In this document: positions 7,695-9,811 of the stretch, piece by piece
Layout: every line of letters begins with the position of its first letter
How positions within the stretch are numbered: the first letter of the stretch is position 1
Source: Candidatus Hydrogenedentota bacterium
GTDB taxonomy: Bacteria; Hydrogenedentota; Hydrogenedentia; Hydrogenedentales; SLHB01
Length of the DNA stretch: 9,811 nt
Assembly (NCBI GenBank): GCA_029262095.1
Contig: JAJDAB010000505.1
Span: 1 to 9,811 of the forward strand
Direction: 5' to 3'
Made by a program: the position numbers and the translations under genes
Notes under the pieces: generated by a model
Told to the model about the DNA's origin: nothing
Database searches by the model: none
Seen by the model: only the letters and a program-made list of their open reading frames with translations

Positions 7695-7699
7695 GGAGG
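7695..7699 (+). promoter_or_regulatory. Ribosome binding site for the GH3-LysM gene
   Basis: GGAGG, within GGGGAGGA, lies ten bases before the GTG at 7710. It selects this GTG over the nearby ATG at 7714, which is in another frame and closes within 18 codons. Confidence 0.65.
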
Positions 7700-7709
7700 A
7701 CTAGCGGCC

Positions 7710-9811
7710 GTGGATGTCTCTGTTCGTCGATCGGGTCAATCAACCCTGGCATCGGCACTCATTCTAGTTGGATGCAGCGTGCTTTGTTTCGCCATTGGCA
7801 TTGGCGTTGGCTTCGCGGTTTGGGGTCCGGAAAGTGCGCCAGACAAGGGCGAAACGCCGGAGACAACGTCCATCGAACGGACACCAGCCAGAATAGAGGC
7901 CACTACACCTCCAGACCCGGGTATTCAACATCTCGAGTCGCTCGCTGAAGTATGGCCGGCAAGGCACTTGTTTATCGCGGTGGAAGGAACTTCGCCGAGT
8001 ACCGAGGCCAAAGAAATGCTCGCGAGCCTCAAACCTGGCGGCATCGTTCTTACGCAACGTAACGTCCAAAGTGGCCAACAAACGACGCAGTTTATCCAGG
8101 ACATCAAGAATAGTGTGGAGTTGGGCAACGATATCTATGACTTGCCCCTCATCGCGGCGGACCAAGAAGGCGGCGTGGTCAATCGGCTCAATCTCGGTAC
8201 CGCGCCAGGTGCCCGTGAAATCGCGGATCGGCGCGACCTGGATCACGCACGCCAAGTCGGCAAAACGTACGCGGATGCTTGTACGAAGCTCGGGGTGGGC
8301 GTGATGCTCGCACCCGTTCTCGATGTTTTTGTGCCGGGTGCAGCCAATCGTATTCAGGCGCGCACATTTGGCTCGGACGAGAAAATCGTCTCGGCAATGG
8401 GGCTCTGGTTTGCCAGCGGCGTCATTGAAGGTGGTGTCATTCCGGTGGCCAAACACTACCCCGGAATGGGAGGCGTGAAACCAAACCTTCGCGACCCGCT
8501 GCCGGTGCTCAATCAAAGTTCCACCGAGCTCGGCCGACCGATGTACCCGTTCCTCGATGCGGCGGATATGAAAATTCCTGGCATCGTCGCAGGACATATA
8601 TCCGTGCCGGCACTAGACATGAGCGATCCACCGAGGCCTGCTTCGCTCTCACCCACGATGATTAACACCGTGTTGCGCGATCGATGGGGGTATAACGGTG
8701 TCGTGCTCGCCGATGACATCGCGCTAGAAGCGGTCACCAATTCATATTCGTTGGCGGATGCCGCCGTCGAGGCACTCGCATCCGGCTGCGATGCAGTCAT
8801 CGTAACCGAAACGGATCCCGACATGATCCGCGCCATTTGCGATCGGATTGAGGCCGCTGTCGAAAGTGGGGAATTGGCGAGTATGGCGTTGAAGGAAAGC
8901 AAGCAGCGACTGGATGGCTGGCAAGCGTGGTTACGCAGCCCGACAGCGCTTTCGGGCGCTCTTCCGAATGTCCTCCCCGCGGCGGGATCGGAACCTGCAG
9001 TCGAAGCACCCCCCCAAGCCGAATTGGAACCGCCAGTACCCGGTAGTGAAACCGAACTCCTGTACACCGTCCAAGCGGGCGATGTCTTGTCGAAGATCGC
9101 GGCCAAATATGATGGCGTGACCACACAAGACATCATTGAGTGGAACGGACTATCAAACGCCACCATTCGCGTCGGTCAAGATTTGAAAATTCGAGTGCGA
9201 GGAGTGGCGACGGTTGATCCCGAGCCAGAAATCATTGAAGTGACTCCGGCTCCAATGCCAGAACCCGCGCCCGAGCCGGAGCCTGAAACCATCGAACCGG
9301 AGGAATCGGCACCCTCGGGAATGACCGAGTACACCGTTGTTAGCGGGGACATGCTGTCCAAAATCGCATCAAAATTCGATGTGACGACAAAGCAGCTCAT
9401 GGAATGGAACAACCTCGAAAATTCGCGCCTAAGCGTAGGCCAAAAACTCATGATCGGTGAGGCTGCGCCTGCGGAACCAGAACCCACTCCGGAGCCTGAA
9501 GTCGTCGAGCCGGAGCCGGAAACATCCGCGCCTGAACCAGAACCCGAGCCGGAGGTCGTGGAGCCGGAAACACCTGCGCCGGATACGAAAAACGTCGAAA
9601 CGGAAGAATCAGCACTACCCACTGGAGCGACGGAATACGTTGTACAGAGCGGTGACGCGCTGTCCAAAATCGCGTCAAAATTCAACGTCACCACGAAGCA
9701 GATCATGGAGTGGAACGGCCTCGATAATTCTCAAATTCGCGTTGGCCAAAAGCTGGCCCTGGTGCCAGGGGAAGACGCAGATCCATCTCAGTCCGAAACC
9801 AAGCAAACACC
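7710..9811 (+). CDS. Membrane-anchored GH3 (NagZ-like) protein with LysM repeats (3' end outside window)
   Basis: The frame is open from the GTG to the window edge, giving 700 residues. Arg6-Arg7 precede a hydrophobic segment (about 12-38) that is either a signal anchor or, because of LVGC at 19-22, a lipoprotein signal; continued hydrophobicity after Cys22 favours an anchor. Residues about 80-405 match the GH3 beta-N-acetylhexosaminidase family (NagZ), which removes GlcNAc in peptidoglycan recycling. Retained are Asp151 in DQEGG, Arg218 in RTFGSD, Lys248-His249 in KHYPGMG, and the nucleophile region ADD (334-336). The acid/base dyad Asp174-x-His176 of E. coli NagZ aligns without gaps to Asn259-Leu260-Arg261, so normal hydrolysis is doubtful. 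Three LysM domains follow (about 450-495, 539-582, 641-685), separated by Pro/Glu-rich linkers and each with GDxLSKIA and VGQ. NagZ of enterobacteria is cytosolic with no LysM; here I infer a protein facing the cell wall. The stop and any further LysM domains are not visible. Confidence 0.88.
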   Translation, partial: MDVSVRRSGQSTLASALILVGCSVLCFAIGIGVGFAVWGPESAPDKGETPETTSIERTPARIEATTPPDPGIQHLESLAEVWPARHLFIAVEGTSPSTEAKEMLASLKPGGIVLTQRNVQSGQQTTQFIQDIKNSVELGNDIYDLPLIAADQEGGVVNRLNLGTAPGAREIADRRDLDHARQVGKTYADACTKLGVGVMLAPVLDVFVPGAANRIQARTFGSDEKIVSAMGLWFASGVIEGGVIPVAKHYPGMGGVKPNLRDPLPVLNQSSTELGRPMYPFLDAADMKIPGIVAGHISVPALDMSDPPRPASLSPTMINTVLRDRWGYNGVVLADDIALEAVTNSYSLADAAVEALASGCDAVIVTETDPDMIRAICDRIEAAVESGELASMALKESKQRLDGWQAWLRSPTALSGALPNVLPAAGSEPAVEAPPQAELEPPVPGSETELLYTVQAGDVLSKIAAKYDGVTTQDIIEWNGLSNATIRVGQDLKIRVRGVATVDPEPEIIEVTPAPMPEPAPEPEPETIEPEESAPSGMTEYTVVSGDMLSKIASKFDVTTKQLMEWNNLENSRLSVGQKLMIGEAAPAEPEPTPEPEVVEPEPETSAPEPEPEPEVVEPETPAPDTKNVETEESALPTGATEYVVQSGDALSKIASKFNVTTKQIMEWNGLDNSQIRVGQKLALVPGEDADPSQSETKQT
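9057..9764 (+). repeat. Coding repeats: three LysM units with Pro/Glu-rich spacers
   Basis: Units lie at about 9057-9194, 9324-9455 and 9630-9764. The second and third are the most alike: both encode LSKIASKF, TTKQ and MEW at the same places, and share CTGTCCAAAATCGC at 9354 and 9660. The first is more divergent and has an extra Gly before VTTQ. The spacers encode runs of Glu-Pro, such as PEPAPEPEPE (517-526), and are themselves internally repetitive. The pattern suggests growth by internal duplication. Confidence 0.85.

Larger units (their letters stand above)
7500..7709 (+). other. Intergenic leader between dnaX and the GH3-LysM gene
   Basis: 210 bases without a coding sequence. It holds a perfect 10-base GC palindrome, CGGCGCGCCG (7514-7523), soon after the dnaX stop, with a short T-run (7503-7507) before it rather than after, so not a good terminator. 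A -10-like TAGAAA lies at 7575-7580 without a good -35. Two short hairpins and a ribosome binding site occupy the last 60 bases and are listed separately. Confidence 0.5.

Noticed and set aside
7764..8597. Long minus-strand open frame of 277 codons.
   Set aside because: It lies fully antisense to the GH3 domain, whose residues align with a known family; the minus frame shows no recognisable domain.
8513..9706. Minus-strand Ser/Gly-rich open frames opposite the LysM region.
   Set aside because: Their low-complexity runs are the reverse complement of the Glu-Pro codons in the LysM spacers.

Overview
The window looks like chromosomal DNA from a bacterium of moderate-to-high GC content. It carries single-copy housekeeping genes (a 23S rRNA methyltransferase, the signal recognition particle RNA and dnaX) mixed with cell-envelope genes. 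There are no mobile elements, CRISPR arrays, tRNAs or rRNAs. The SRP RNA is the short bacterial type and sits directly upstream of dnaX, an arrangement known in many bacteria. The sulfatase tail, the GT-C glycosyltransferase and the long LysM protein would suit an environmental Gram-negative lineage (Planctomycetota, Hydrogenedentota or Myxococcota-like). That placement is a low-confidence inference. Four of the five complete or nearly complete genes use GTG or TTG starts.

Left part (1-1857, + strand): the last 44 codons of a probable sulfatase, then after 30 bases a 563-residue multi-membrane GT-C glycosyltransferase with motifs resembling AftB-type enzymes. The pair may be one operon acting on surface or secreted polysaccharide.

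Middle-left (1854-5278, - strand): an RlmD-type 23S rRNA uracil methyltransferase gene, followed after 53 bases by a 738-residue fusion of a PlsC/PlsB-like acyltransferase and an alpha/beta-hydrolase. The fusion gene meets the glycosyltransferase gene tail to tail, with interleaved stop codons sharing four bases.

Middle (5279-5777): a divergent intergenic region with weak promoter-like hexamers, the SRP RNA gene (about 5528-5640), a weak terminator-like element and a strong 11-bp hairpin. dnaX (5778-7499) follows and is intact from the Walker A motif to the conserved C-terminal tail. The ybaB-recR genes that often follow dnaX are not next to it.

Right part (7500-9811, + strand): a 210-base leader with short, mutually exclusive stems close to a good Shine-Dalgarno site, then a large gene that runs off the window. 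Its product has an N-terminal membrane anchor or lipoprotein-type signal, a GH3 (NagZ-like) domain and at least three LysM peptidoglycan-binding domains joined by Pro/Glu-rich linkers. Its GH3 domain keeps the substrate-binding residues and the nucleophile region, but the Asp-x-His acid/base dyad of NagZ enzymes is replaced by Asn-Leu-Arg. This is the most interesting observation in the window. I did not find a convincing new multi-gene system.
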